In this document: piece by piece, positions 1 through 6,362 of the stretch | Position numbering within the stretch: the first letter of the stretch is position 1 | Layout: every line of letters starts with the position of its first letter | From: Magnetococcales bacterium | GTDB lineage: Bacteria; Pseudomonadota; Magnetococcia; Magnetococcales; Magnetaquicoccaceae | NCBI GenBank assembly: GCA_015228895.1 | Contig: JADGCR010000102.1 | Span: 1-7,758 of the forward strand | DNA: 7,758 bases | Direction: 5' to 3' | Program-made: the position numbers and the translations under genes | Notes under the pieces: model-generated | What the model saw: the letters and a program-made list of their open reading frames with translations, nothing else | Told to the model about the DNA's origin: nothing | Databases searched by the model: none

Positions 1-246
1 CACCGACTTGTTGTCGAACAGTTGCCGGGTGGCGTCCAGCGCCTCCTGGGCCACACGCGCCAAATCCACCGCGACCACATGCCACTCCATCTTGCCGGAC
101 TCGATCTTGGCCAGGTCCAGGATCTGATTGACCAGACGGGTCAACCGTTCCGCCTCCTTGATGATGATCTCGGTAAACTTCTGCCGTTCGGCGAAATCCA
201 TCTCCGCGTTGTCGCGCAGAATCTCGGAAAAGGCCGGTGTGATCAT
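1..246 (-). pseudogene. Sensor histidine kinase fragment, 5'-truncated and running off the window edge
   Basis: Reading the minus strand from an ATG at 246 gives 82 residues that continue past the window edge. They resemble the region just after the H-box in HisKA-type kinases: FSEILRDN, then a helix with ERQKFTEIIIKEAERLTRLV, then LVNQILDLAKIESGKMEW, the usual end of the second dimerisation helix, leading toward the ATP-binding domain. A TAA stop at 252-250 lies one codon upstream of the ATG. I find no H-box (a HELRTPL-like motif), PAS, HAMP or membrane segment in any minus-strand frame between 250 and about 660. No Shine-Dalgarno sequence precedes the ATG. The fragment therefore looks like a kinase that lost its sensor part and phospho-accepting histidine, or one broken by a rearrangement or assembly error. 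It points away from fliK. The family is clear; whether it is a pseudogene is inference. Confidence 0.7.
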
Positions 247-503
247 GGATTACGATCAAGCAGGGAATCTGGTCGGCATGGAGATTCTTAACGCCAGTCA
301 ATGCATGGAAAATCCGAGGTCGGTGGAATACGCTGTGGCGGTGTGAAGGAGGCCGACAGGGCAGCTGGAGTTGTCCCGGGGACGGATGGGGCAAAACGCG
401 TCGGGTGTGCAGGGAATAAAATGCCCATCTGATGGAGTATCTTGCCGCGTCCCGACCGGGGTGAATTTAGAGAAAAATATTCCATTTCAAAATGTTGAAA
501 GAA
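247..503. other. Non-coding region between kinase remnant and fliK promoter
   Basis: No convincing gene lies between the kinase fragment and the fliK start. Short reading frames here show no recognisable protein and no ribosome binding site. The stretch is more AT-rich towards its right end (around 465-500). Visible structure is an inverted repeat TGATC/GATCA at 240-258 around the point where the kinase frame breaks, an imperfect dyad GATGGGGCA/TGCCCATC at 385-393 and 422-429, and the 16-bp dyad at 485-500 listed separately. Any promoter for the minus-strand remnant would have to lie here, but none is evident. Confidence 0.5.
485..500. promoter_or_regulatory. 16-bp dyad next to the fliK promoter, possible operator
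   Basis: TTTCAA-AATG-TTGAAA is a perfect 6-bp inverted repeat with a 4-base spacer. It ends three bases before the -24 element of the fliK promoter. The half site GTTGAAA (494-500) recurs at 514-520, exactly 20 bases (about two helical turns) away, overlapping the -12 element. The position would suit a repressor or a close-binding regulator rather than a distant enhancer. Function is inferred from symmetry and placement only. Confidence 0.3.
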
Positions 504-519
504 TGGCACGGCAGTTGAA
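504..519 (+). promoter_or_regulatory. Sigma-54-type (-24/-12) promoter for fliK
   Basis: TGGCACG-GCAG-TTGAA matches the RpoN consensus TGGCACG-N4-TTGCA perfectly in the -24 element and spacing, but has GA instead of the usual GC at -12. Transcription would begin near 530, downstream of the possible ATG at 520 and upstream of the ATG at 577, which supports the 577 start for fliK. RpoN control of hook genes is common in polarly flagellated proteobacteria. No activator site can be assigned with certainty. Confidence 0.6.
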
Positions 520-576
520 ATGTCAATGCACGTGAAGCGATTCATTCCTTTCGCCGTTTTGTCTTGGGAGCATGAA

Positions 577-1836
577 ATGACACCAGCCAAAATCTCTTTG
601 TTCCAGGTGGACCTCCGTTCCAGCGCCGCCGCGGAGAAACCGACGGTGGCCCAGTCCGCCAAAGAGGAGTCGGACCGTTTTCAAGCCGCCTTGGAGAAAG
701 CCGAGGCTCGCAAACCGGTTGCCAAACCGGAGGCGCATCAGGAAGCGTCCGCCGCCCGCCAGGAACGCGAGCAGGAGCTGCAAGCCCGGAAGCTGGAAAA
801 AAGTCGCCAGGAGCGTGAAACCCGCTCCACCACCGCCCGCCGGGACGAACTGGAGGAGGCCAGTGAGTCCCAGGAGTCCCAGGTTGCCAAAGAGGTCCAG
901 CCCGCCAGGGAAGAGAGCGCCGGGACCAACAAGAGCCGGGCCAGGAAAAAAGCCGACGATGGCCGGGAAGCCATGTTTTCCGGCCTGCCGGGGAGCGCGC
1001 CGCCTCCCTGTGGCACCCCTCACGTCTGTTTGGGCATGGCGTCGCCTCCGGCCGGCTTCACCCCCCATCCATCCCCGGCCGCCGATGCGGCTGGGCAGAC
1101 CACAGGCGGACAGAACCAGTTCCAGGGGATGGGGCAGGGGCTGCTCCCTGGCCAGTCCGGAACCATGCCCGCCGCCCTCCCCCAACACATCGCCGAAGCC
1201 ATGACGGTCAAGTCCATGACCCGCATCGACACCACCCTGGCCCTGCAAGGCCAGGGCACGGAAGAAAAAGCGGATTTCTCCAGCCTGTTGCGTCTGGTGG
1301 GCAATCCCGGCCCCAACGCCTCCACCCCGCGGACGACCGTTGAATCCCAGACCACGTTGCCCGCCCAATCCCCCACATTTGGCGAGGATCTTGCTGAACA
1401 GGCGGGACGGTTGCGGGTCATCTCCCGCCCCGGCGCCTCGGAACAGGTGCGCATCACCCTCCATCCACGGGACCTGGGCGCCATGGATATGCGGTTGGTG
1501 GTGGATGACCAGCACCAGGTCCATCTGATGATCACCACCGATTCGGACGCGGCGCGGGAGGTTCTGCAACGTCAGATGCCCCAGTTGCGCGAGGCGCTGG
1601 CCAGACAGAATCTGGGCATGGGCGAGGTGATGGTCCATGTGGACGATGGCAGAGGAGGCCATCCCGCGCCGGAGTGGGGATTCCAGGGTGGCGATTCCGC
1701 CCGGCAGGAGTTCGTGGACTGGCGGGGCGGCGGGACGCGGTCCGAAGCGCCGGCGCGGAGTGTGGAACCGGCGCCGCGGCCCGTGGCCACCTACGGGAGT
1801 GGCGGCGGTGGCGGCGGATTGAGCCTGATTGTCTGA
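577..1836 (+). CDS. fliK: Flagellar hook-length control protein FliK
   Basis: FliK is an exported molecular ruler that sets hook length and switches the type III export apparatus from hook to filament substrates. The 419-residue product has a charged, Glu/Arg/Ala-rich, probably helical stretch at about 27-130, a Pro/Gly/Gln-rich middle, and the conserved FliK C-terminal domain at about 275-360, with EQVRITLHPRDLGAMDMRL, then an REVLQRQMPQLREAL helix and LGMGEVMVHV. It ends in a low-complexity tail with a run of six glycines before LSLIV. I chose the ATG at 577 because GGGAG (566-570) lies 6 bases upstream; the in-frame ATG at 520 would precede the likely transcription start. The N-terminal half is poorly conserved in the family, so the assignment rests on the C-terminal domain and on flgD and flgE following. 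Confidence 0.9.
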   Translation: MTPAKISLFQVDLRSSAAAEKPTVAQSAKEESDRFQAALEKAEARKPVAKPEAHQEASAARQEREQELQARKLEKSRQERETRSTTARRDELEEASESQESQVAKEVQPAREESAGTNKSRARKKADDGREAMFSGLPGSAPPPCGTPHVCLGMASPPAGFTPHPSPAADAAGQTTGGQNQFQGMGQGLLPGQSGTMPAALPQHIAEAMTVKSMTRIDTTLALQGQGTEEKADFSSLLRLVGNPGPNASTPRTTVESQTTLPAQSPTFGEDLAEQAGRLRVISRPGASEQVRITLHPRDLGAMDMRLVVDDQHQVHLMITTDSDAAREVLQRQMPQLREALARQNLGMGEVMVHVDDGRGGHPAPEWGFQGGDSARQEFVDWRGGGTRSEAPARSVEPAPRPVATYGSGGGGGGLSLIV

Positions 1837-1900
1837 CGATGGGGGCAAATGTTGCCCGGCAGGTTTGGAAAGCGTCGGACTTCGGAGATGATTGGTCCGG

Positions 1901-1916
1901 GTGTTGACGAGAACAC
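1901..1916. promoter_or_regulatory. 16-bp dyad upstream of the flgD promoter, possible activator site
   Basis: GTGTT-GACGAG-AACAC is a perfect 5-bp inverted repeat in the fliK-flgD gap, about 47 bases before the -24 element of the flgD promoter. Sigma-54 promoters need an upstream-bound activator of the NtrC/FleQ/FlbD type, and such sites are often dyads of about this length. A short dyad like this can also occur by chance, and it does not clearly match the one in front of fliK. Confidence 0.25.
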
Positions 1917-1962
1917 ATTGAAAAACAACAAAGAATGACAAGTCGTGCATCTGCCGCACATT

Positions 1963-1978
1963 TGGCGCGAAACTTGAT
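1963..1978 (+). promoter_or_regulatory. Sigma-54-type (-24/-12) promoter candidate for flgD
   Basis: TGGCGCG-AAAC-TTGAT has RpoN spacing and a -24 element one base from TGGCACG. As at the fliK promoter, the -12 element reads TTGA rather than TTGC. It lies in the 252-base fliK-flgD gap, about 110 bases before the flgD ATG. The rest of that gap holds no gene that I can support. The candidate implies that flgD-flgE can be transcribed separately from fliK. Confidence 0.45.
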
Positions 1979-2088
1979 AGGCTAGTGGCAAGGCGGGCGG
2001 GAACGGGAAATTTTGGCCAGTGGCCCGGCCATGGATGCGACAAGCGTGGCCGGCAGGCGGGTTGACGACAATCAAGGGAGTTTAAAGG

Positions 2089-2754
2089 ATGGAAACGACT
2101 GGAATCTATGGCAGCATTCCTCAGGTGGACGCCAGTGGGGGCAAATTCGTCAAGCCCGGCCAGGACGCCGAACAATTGCGGATGGATTTCCTGAAACTGC
2201 TGACCGCGCAGTTGCAGTACCAGGATCCCCTGGAGCCGGTGCAGAACACCGAGTTCACCAGTCAGATGGCCCAGTTCACCGGCCTCGGGGAACAGCAGAA
2301 AAGCAACGAGTTGCTGGAGAAACTGCTCAACTCCCAGAATGTGAGCCAGATGAATCAGGCCGTCTCCTACATCGGCAAGGTGGCGGTGATCCAGGGGGAT
2401 CACACGGTCATGGAGAACGGGAGCGGCAAGGTGCGCTTCGACATGCCCGCGGCCGGCGGGGTGTCGATCAATCTCTACGACGAGACGGGACGACTGGCCA
2501 AAACCATCTCCGGTCAAAGTTTTGGCCAGGGGGATCAATCCATGACGATCAACGACCCGGAACTGGCGGATGGCACCTATCAGTTTTCCGTCACCATGCA
2601 GGACGCGGAGGGCAATCAGGTCGCGGTCCCCACCATGGAGTCGGGTCAGGTGAAGGCGGTGATCAATGGCACATCCGGTGTGACCATCGAGCTGAACGGC
2701 CGGCGTGTCAACCTGGCGGATGTGCGCCAGGTGGAACAGGTATCGGTGAATTAA
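2089..2754 (+). CDS. flgD: Flagellar hook assembly (capping) protein FlgD
   Basis: FlgD forms the cap at the tip of the growing hook and guides polymerisation of FlgE. The product has 221 residues, a usual length. The conserved N-terminal region is at about 28-68 (MDFLKLLTAQLQYQDPLEPV followed by TEFTSQMAQFTGLGE), then a short helical linker. A C-terminal half follows with a Tudor-like segment starting YIGKVAV at 94 and an Ig-like/FnIII domain at about 112-175 (SINLYDETGRLAKTI, DGTYQFSV). The last strands carry the typical GVTIELNGRRVNLADV. GGGAG at 2076-2080 is 8 bases before the ATG. flgE follows after 39 bases, so the two are probably co-transcribed, driven by the sigma-54-like element at 1963. 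Confidence 0.96.
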   Translation: METTGIYGSIPQVDASGGKFVKPGQDAEQLRMDFLKLLTAQLQYQDPLEPVQNTEFTSQMAQFTGLGEQQKSNELLEKLLNSQNVSQMNQAVSYIGKVAVIQGDHTVMENGSGKVRFDMPAAGGVSINLYDETGRLAKTISGQSFGQGDQSMTINDPELADGTYQFSVTMQDAEGNQVAVPTMESGQVKAVINGTSGVTIELNGRRVNLADVRQVEQVSVN

Positions 2755-2793
2755 CGCGTTTTTTTTTCTGGTCCATTGCCGACGGAGAGCATT

Positions 2794-4257
2794 ATGTCCA
2801 TTATGCAAGCGATGTTTGCGGGTTCTAGCGCCTTGATCCATTTTGGTGAGGCCATGACCGTGATTGGCAACAACCTGGCCAACGCCAATACCACGGCGTT
2901 CAAGGCCAGCACCTCCTCGTTCGAGGATGTGTTGATTCAAAGTGTGGGTTCCAGCCGGTCGGGGGGGGAAAATCAGGTCGGCACCGGTGTCGGGCTGGCG
3001 GCCGTCGAGCAGAACATGTCCCAGGGGGCGTTCATCACCACCTCCAACGTCACGGATCTGTCCATCGACGGCAAGGGGTTCTTCATGGTGAAGGATCCCG
3101 CGTTGACCTCCAAGCTGGATGTCTCCGGGCGTCCCATGGATACCTTCTATACCCGCGCCGGCTCTTTCAAACGGGATCTCAAGGGGGATCTGGTGAATTC
3201 CGGCGGTCAGGTCATCCAGGGCTGGGAACTGGATATCGACGGCCTGCAGGTGGCGGGTGGCACCAAGTCGGTCAACCTCTCCAAGTTCATCAACACCGAT
3301 CCCATGCCCACCAGCAAGGCCATCGTCGGGGTCAATCTGGACTCCAACACCGTGGCCAAGGCCGCGACCACGGTTTACAGCCCGACCGATCCGTCCACCT
3401 ATGATTTCTCCACCTCGCTGCGGGTGATCGACTCCAAGGGCAAGGGACACAACGTGGAGGTCCAGTTCCGCAAGCTGACCAACGCGGTGGCCGGGGACGA
3501 CAATACCTGGGAGTGGCACGCGGTGACGGACGAGGCGGGGAACGGGGTGTTGACGGCCATCGACCAGACCGCGGCCAACGTCAAGACCAAACCCACCGGG
3601 GCGGGTTACACGGTGGGCCAACTGAAGTTCAACACCATGGGCAAACTCTACAGCGAAGGGTCGGTGCCGTTGAAGTTCAGTTTCAGCGGGGCCGAACCCC
3701 AGGAGATTCTCTTCGATTTCGGCGACGCGTTGAATGCCCTCTCCGACTCCACCAACGACTTTTCCAAGAAAACCCTCGATCTGGTGTACGGCGCAGGCAC
3801 CGCGACCGCGGAGAGCAGCACCAATACCGGCTCTGGGGGATGCATTCAGATGTCCAGCGGATTCGCCACCTTGCAACTCTCCCAGAATGGTTATACATCT
3901 GGCTTTCTGGATAAACTGGCCGTGAACGCGGATGGCGAGCTCTCCGGGAGCTACACCAACGGCCAGGTGAAAAAGCTCTATCAGATCGCCCTGGTGGATT
4001 TCAACGACGAGGGGGCGCTGGAGCAGACCGGATCCAATATGTACAAGGAGACCGTGGCTTCGGGACTGCCCCGCGTGGGCGTGGCCCAGAGCGGTCGCCT
4101 GGGGAGCCTGGTCTCCAACTCGCTGGAGCAGTCCAATGTGGACATGTCGGCGGAATTCGTCCGCATGATCACCACGCAACGTGGATTCCAGGCCAACTCG
4201 CGCATCGTTTCCGTGTCGGATGGCATGCTTGAGGAGCTGATTTCGCTCAAACGATGA
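2794..4257 (+). CDS. flgE: Flagellar hook protein FlgE
   Basis: FlgE is the structural subunit of the hook, the universal joint between rod and filament, exported by the flagellar type III system. The 487-residue product has the rod/hook N-terminal motif (VIGNNLANANTTAFKAS, 23-39), central D1/D2 domains with IDGKGFFMV and FYTRAGSF, the segment NGYTSGFLDKLAVNADGEL near the start of the C-terminal part, and the C-terminal helix LEQSNVDMSAEFVRMITTQ ending MLEELISLKR. The ATG at 2794 is preferred over an in-frame TTG at 2776 because GGAG (2784-2787) lies 6 bases before it and the protein then begins MSIMQAMF like other FlgE proteins. A run of nine T (2759-2767) sits between flgD and this gene. 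A run of eight G at 2961-2968 falls in codons 56-59. Confidence 0.97.
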   Translation: MSIMQAMFAGSSALIHFGEAMTVIGNNLANANTTAFKASTSSFEDVLIQSVGSSRSGGENQVGTGVGLAAVEQNMSQGAFITTSNVTDLSIDGKGFFMVKDPALTSKLDVSGRPMDTFYTRAGSFKRDLKGDLVNSGGQVIQGWELDIDGLQVAGGTKSVNLSKFINTDPMPTSKAIVGVNLDSNTVAKAATTVYSPTDPSTYDFSTSLRVIDSKGKGHNVEVQFRKLTNAVAGDDNTWEWHAVTDEAGNGVLTAIDQTAANVKTKPTGAGYTVGQLKFNTMGKLYSEGSVPLKFSFSGAEPQEILFDFGDALNALSDSTNDFSKKTLDLVYGAGTATAESSTNTGSGGCIQMSSGFATLQLSQNGYTSGFLDKLAVNADGELSGSYTNGQVKKLYQIALVDFNDEGALEQTGSNMYKETVASGLPRVGVAQSGRLGSLVSNSLEQSNVDMSAEFVRMITTQRGFQANSRIVSVSDGMLEELISLKR

Positions 4258-4274
4258 AAAACAGCCCATCAGGC

Positions 4275-4320
4275 GTTGTGCGGGGGCACCACAGTTTGTT
4301 AACTTGAACCGACCTTGAAC
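4275..4320 (+). promoter_or_regulatory. flgE-fliL intergenic hairpin and CTTGAAC direct repeat
   Basis: In the 91-base gap, GTTGTGC-GGGG-GCACCAC (4275-4292) can fold as a 7-bp stem with one mismatch and a four-base loop, followed by AGTTTGTT. It is too weak and too poor in T to be a confident terminator, but it could attenuate read-through or mark an RNA processing point. Directly after it, CTTGAAC occurs twice (4303-4309 and 4314-4320) with an 11-base period, about one helical turn, which could be a regulator site or part of a fliL promoter. I see no good -24/-12 or -35/-10 pair here. Confidence 0.25.
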
Positions 4321-4348
4321 ACAAAGACAAAAATAAAGGAAGGGCGCT

Positions 4349-4933
4349 ATGGCGGAAGATGCGGAGCAGGAAGGCGGAGGTGGCGGTGGCGGAGGGATGA
4401 TGAAGATCATTCTTCCGGTGATCGCCTTGTTGTTGGGGGTGGGTGGCGGCTATATGGCCGGCTCCTCCATGAGCCAGAAGCAGGGAGCCGAAGCCGAGAA
4501 ACTGGAGCCGACCGCGGAACAGAAATCCAAGAAACCCGAAGAGATGGTGGGTGGCATGTTCAAGCTGGACCCGTTCGTGGTCAACCTGAACGAGCCGAAG
4601 GGCAACCGTTATCTCAAGACCACCATCCAGTTGGAGATGGATGACGGCGGGGGCAAGAAGGGGGATGGCAAGGAGGAGAAAAAGGCGGAAGGGGGTGGCC
4701 ATGGCGGCGCGCCCGCAGCACCGGAAAAATCCCCTCTGGAACAGGAACTGGAACGGCGCAAGGCCCAGTTGCAGGACATCATCCTGGCGCTTCTGACCTC
4801 CAAGACCTCCAAGGAGCTGCAGGCCCTGGAAGGGAAGTTCCGCTTGCGGGAGGAACTGCTGGCCAGGATCAACGCGCTGCTGGTCAACGGCTCCATCACG
4901 CGGGTCTATTTCACGGAATTCGTCATTCAATAA
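4349..4933 (+). CDS. fliL: Flagellar basal body-associated protein FliL
   Basis: FliL is an inner-membrane protein with one membrane segment; it surrounds the MotAB stators and affects torque and stability. The 194-residue product starts with a short acidic stretch and eight consecutive glycines (9-16), then a membrane helix at about 17-37. The periplasmic domain begins near residue 69 with MFKLDPFVVNLNEPKGNRYLKTT kept in the family order, continues with ERRKAQLQDIILALLTSKT and LREELLARINALL, and ends VYFTEFVIQ, all typical. Between the strand TIQLEM and the ELERRK helix is a Gly/Lys/Glu/Ala-rich low-complexity insert at about 98-128, where family members usually have a short link. The RBS AGGAAGGG (4337-4344) precedes the ATG. 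It starts the run fliL to fliP. Confidence 0.95.
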   Translation: MAEDAEQEGGGGGGGGMMKIILPVIALLLGVGGGYMAGSSMSQKQGAEAEKLEPTAEQKSKKPEEMVGGMFKLDPFVVNLNEPKGNRYLKTTIQLEMDDGGGKKGDGKEEKKAEGGGHGGAPAAPEKSPLEQELERRKAQLQDIILALLTSKTSKELQALEGKFRLREELLARINALLVNGSITRVYFTEFVIQ

Positions 4934-4964
4934 AATAGCGGTTGATTCCCGACTGGAAACCAAG

Positions 4965-5957
4965 ATGACCCAGATTCTTTCCACTGATGAGATTGACGCC
5001 CTGATGGCGGGGCTGGACGAGGGCTCCCTCGACCTGGGTGGCGGCGACGAGGAACCCGCCGCCAAGGAAGAGAAAAAGGTCACCTCCTTCTTTTTCGGTC
5101 AGAAGACGGCGATCCGGGTAGGCGCCCTGCCCGGTCTGGACCTGATCAACGAGCATCTGGCCTCCCAACTCTCCTTCAAGCTGACCCAGAAGGTGGGGCG
5201 GGAGGTGCATGTCCAGCCCAAGTCCACCACCAACCAGATCTTCGGGCGCTTTCTCCATGGCATGGACCCGCCGATCTTCATCAACATCCTGCGGGTGGAA
5301 CCCTCCCAGTCCATGAGCCTGCTGGCCATCGACGGGGAGGTGATGTATCACATCCTGGAGGGCTTCTTTGGCGGAACCGGGGAGTCGGAACGACCGTTCC
5401 GGAACTTCTCGCCGTTTGAAATGAAGGTCATCGACCGCATCATGGATGTGACGCGGGAACAGATTGAACTTTCCTGGAAAAAATTGGATAATTCCTTCAA
5501 ACTGGTCCTGACCCGTTGGGAGAACCAGCCCCAGTTCGCCGCCGTGATGCCCCTGGACGAGACGGTTTTTCTCATCTCCTTCGCGGTGGAGGTGGGGGAC
5601 ACGGAGGGGACTCTGACCATCTGCTACCCTTCGGTCATCCTGGAGCTGTTCAAGCAGCAACTGAAGGTGGGGTTCCAGCAGAAAGACCTGGTGGAAGGCT
5701 CCTCGGCCTGGATCGAGTCTTTGTACCATCAACTGGGACAGGTCACGTTGCAGGTCTCTCCGGTGGTCTCCAAGGAGCGCATGTCGGTGCGGGAGATGTT
5801 GCACCTGCAGGTGGGGGATGTGTTGCCTTTGAGCCATGACCTCTCGGAAGAGATGGAAGTGGAGGTGGAAGGCAAGCCCAAGTACAAGGGGCTGGCCGGG
5901 ATCGTGGACGGCAAACGGGCGATACGCATCACACAGGCGTTGCCAATCGACAAGTGA
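4965..5957 (+). CDS. fliM: Flagellar motor switch protein FliM
   Basis: FliM is the C-ring subunit that binds CheY-P and, with FliN and FliG, sets rotation direction. The 330-residue protein begins with the CheY-P-binding helix ILSTDEIDALMAGL (4-17), followed by an acidic linker. A CheC-like middle domain (about 45-240) includes GLDLINEHLASQL, the GGTG motif (136-139) that contacts FliG, and SPFEMKVIDRIM. A C-terminal SpoA domain (about 250-328) pairs with FliN, with LGQVTLQVSPVV and MLHLQVGDVLPL. All expected parts are present. The start has only a weak RBS (GGAAA at 4955-4959) and follows fliL after 31 bases. The intact N-terminal helix suggests chemotactic switching through CheY. Confidence 0.97.
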   Translation: MTQILSTDEIDALMAGLDEGSLDLGGGDEEPAAKEEKKVTSFFFGQKTAIRVGALPGLDLINEHLASQLSFKLTQKVGREVHVQPKSTTNQIFGRFLHGMDPPIFINILRVEPSQSMSLLAIDGEVMYHILEGFFGGTGESERPFRNFSPFEMKVIDRIMDVTREQIELSWKKLDNSFKLVLTRWENQPQFAAVMPLDETVFLISFAVEVGDTEGTLTICYPSVILELFKQQLKVGFQQKDLVEGSSAWIESLYHQLGQVTLQVSPVVSKERMSVREMLHLQVGDVLPLSHDLSEEMEVEVEGKPKYKGLAGIVDGKRAIRITQALPIDK

Positions 5958-5972
5958 TTTGGGGAGCGGATG

Positions 5973-6362
5973 ATGAGTGGAGATGATTTGATGGGTGGCG
6001 GGCCGGATGCCCTGTTGGATCCCGATATTCTCAAAGAGCTGGAAATGGGTGGCAAGCCGGCCTCCTCCTCCGGCGGTGGCATGGATGCGGGGGGCATGCC
6101 CAAGAACATGGAACTCCTCATGGACGTGCCACTGGAGGTGTCGGTGCGTCTCGGCCAGGTGCGCATGCAGATCCGCGATCTGCTGAAGCTGAACAAGGGC
6201 GCCCTGATCGAAATGGAGAAGGAGGCGGACGAACCCCTGGAGATCCACGTCAACAACCGGTTGCTGGCCTATGGTGAAGTGGTGATGATCAAGGACAAGC
6301 TGGGGGTGCGCATCACCGACATCGTCTCCCTGTCGGAGCGTCTGGAGAACCTGCGCCGATGA
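5973..6362 (+). CDS. fliN: Flagellar motor switch protein FliN
   Basis: FliN forms the lower part of the C-ring and helps deliver export substrates through FliH. The 129-residue product has a variable Gly/Met/Asp-rich N-terminal part (1-45) and one SpoA domain (about 48-123): MDVPLEVSVRLGQVRMQI, LLKLNKGALIEMEKEADEPL, then VNNRLLAYGEVVMIKDKLGV and ITDIVSLSERL. Two adjacent ATGs exist. The one at 5973 has GGAG (5963-5966) at a good 6-base distance, the one at 5970 only 3, so I prefer 5973; the other adds one Met. The stop overlaps the fliO start (ATGA, 6359-6362), which suggests translational coupling. Confidence 0.96.
   Translation: MSGDDLMGGGPDALLDPDILKELEMGGKPASSSGGGMDAGGMPKNMELLMDVPLEVSVRLGQVRMQIRDLLKLNKGALIEMEKEADEPLEIHVNNRLLAYGEVVMIKDKLGVRITDIVSLSERLENLRR

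Noticed and set aside
520..576. Extended fliK start at the ATG at 520
   Set aside because: The -12 element ends at about 519, so this ATG would lie upstream of the transcription start; the ATG at 577 has a good ribosome binding site.
288..662. A 124-codon minus-strand frame covering the fliK upstream region
   Set aside because: It does not contain the missing H-box or sensor domain of the kinase, overlaps the fliK start and promoter, and shows no known motif.
1904..1936. Possible sigma-70 promoter TTGACG with an AAGAAT -10
   Set aside because: The spacer is 21 bases, too long, and no better -10 box is found at 16-18 bases.
2753..2767. Intrinsic terminator after flgD (T9 run)
   Set aside because: No stem precedes the T run, only the palindrome AACGCGTT with no loop.
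2776..2793. Extended flgE start at a TTG
   Set aside because: It overlaps the GGAG that serves the ATG at 2794, and FlgE proteins start at the MSIMQ-like sequence.
523..4410. A 1295-codon open frame on the minus strand across fliK, flgD and flgE
   Set aside because: It is in codon register with all three sense genes, which share one frame. Stops in that antisense frame need sense codons TTA, CTA or TCA, which a GC-rich genome avoids. The translation is low-complexity and shows no known domain, while the sense proteins are clearly conserved.
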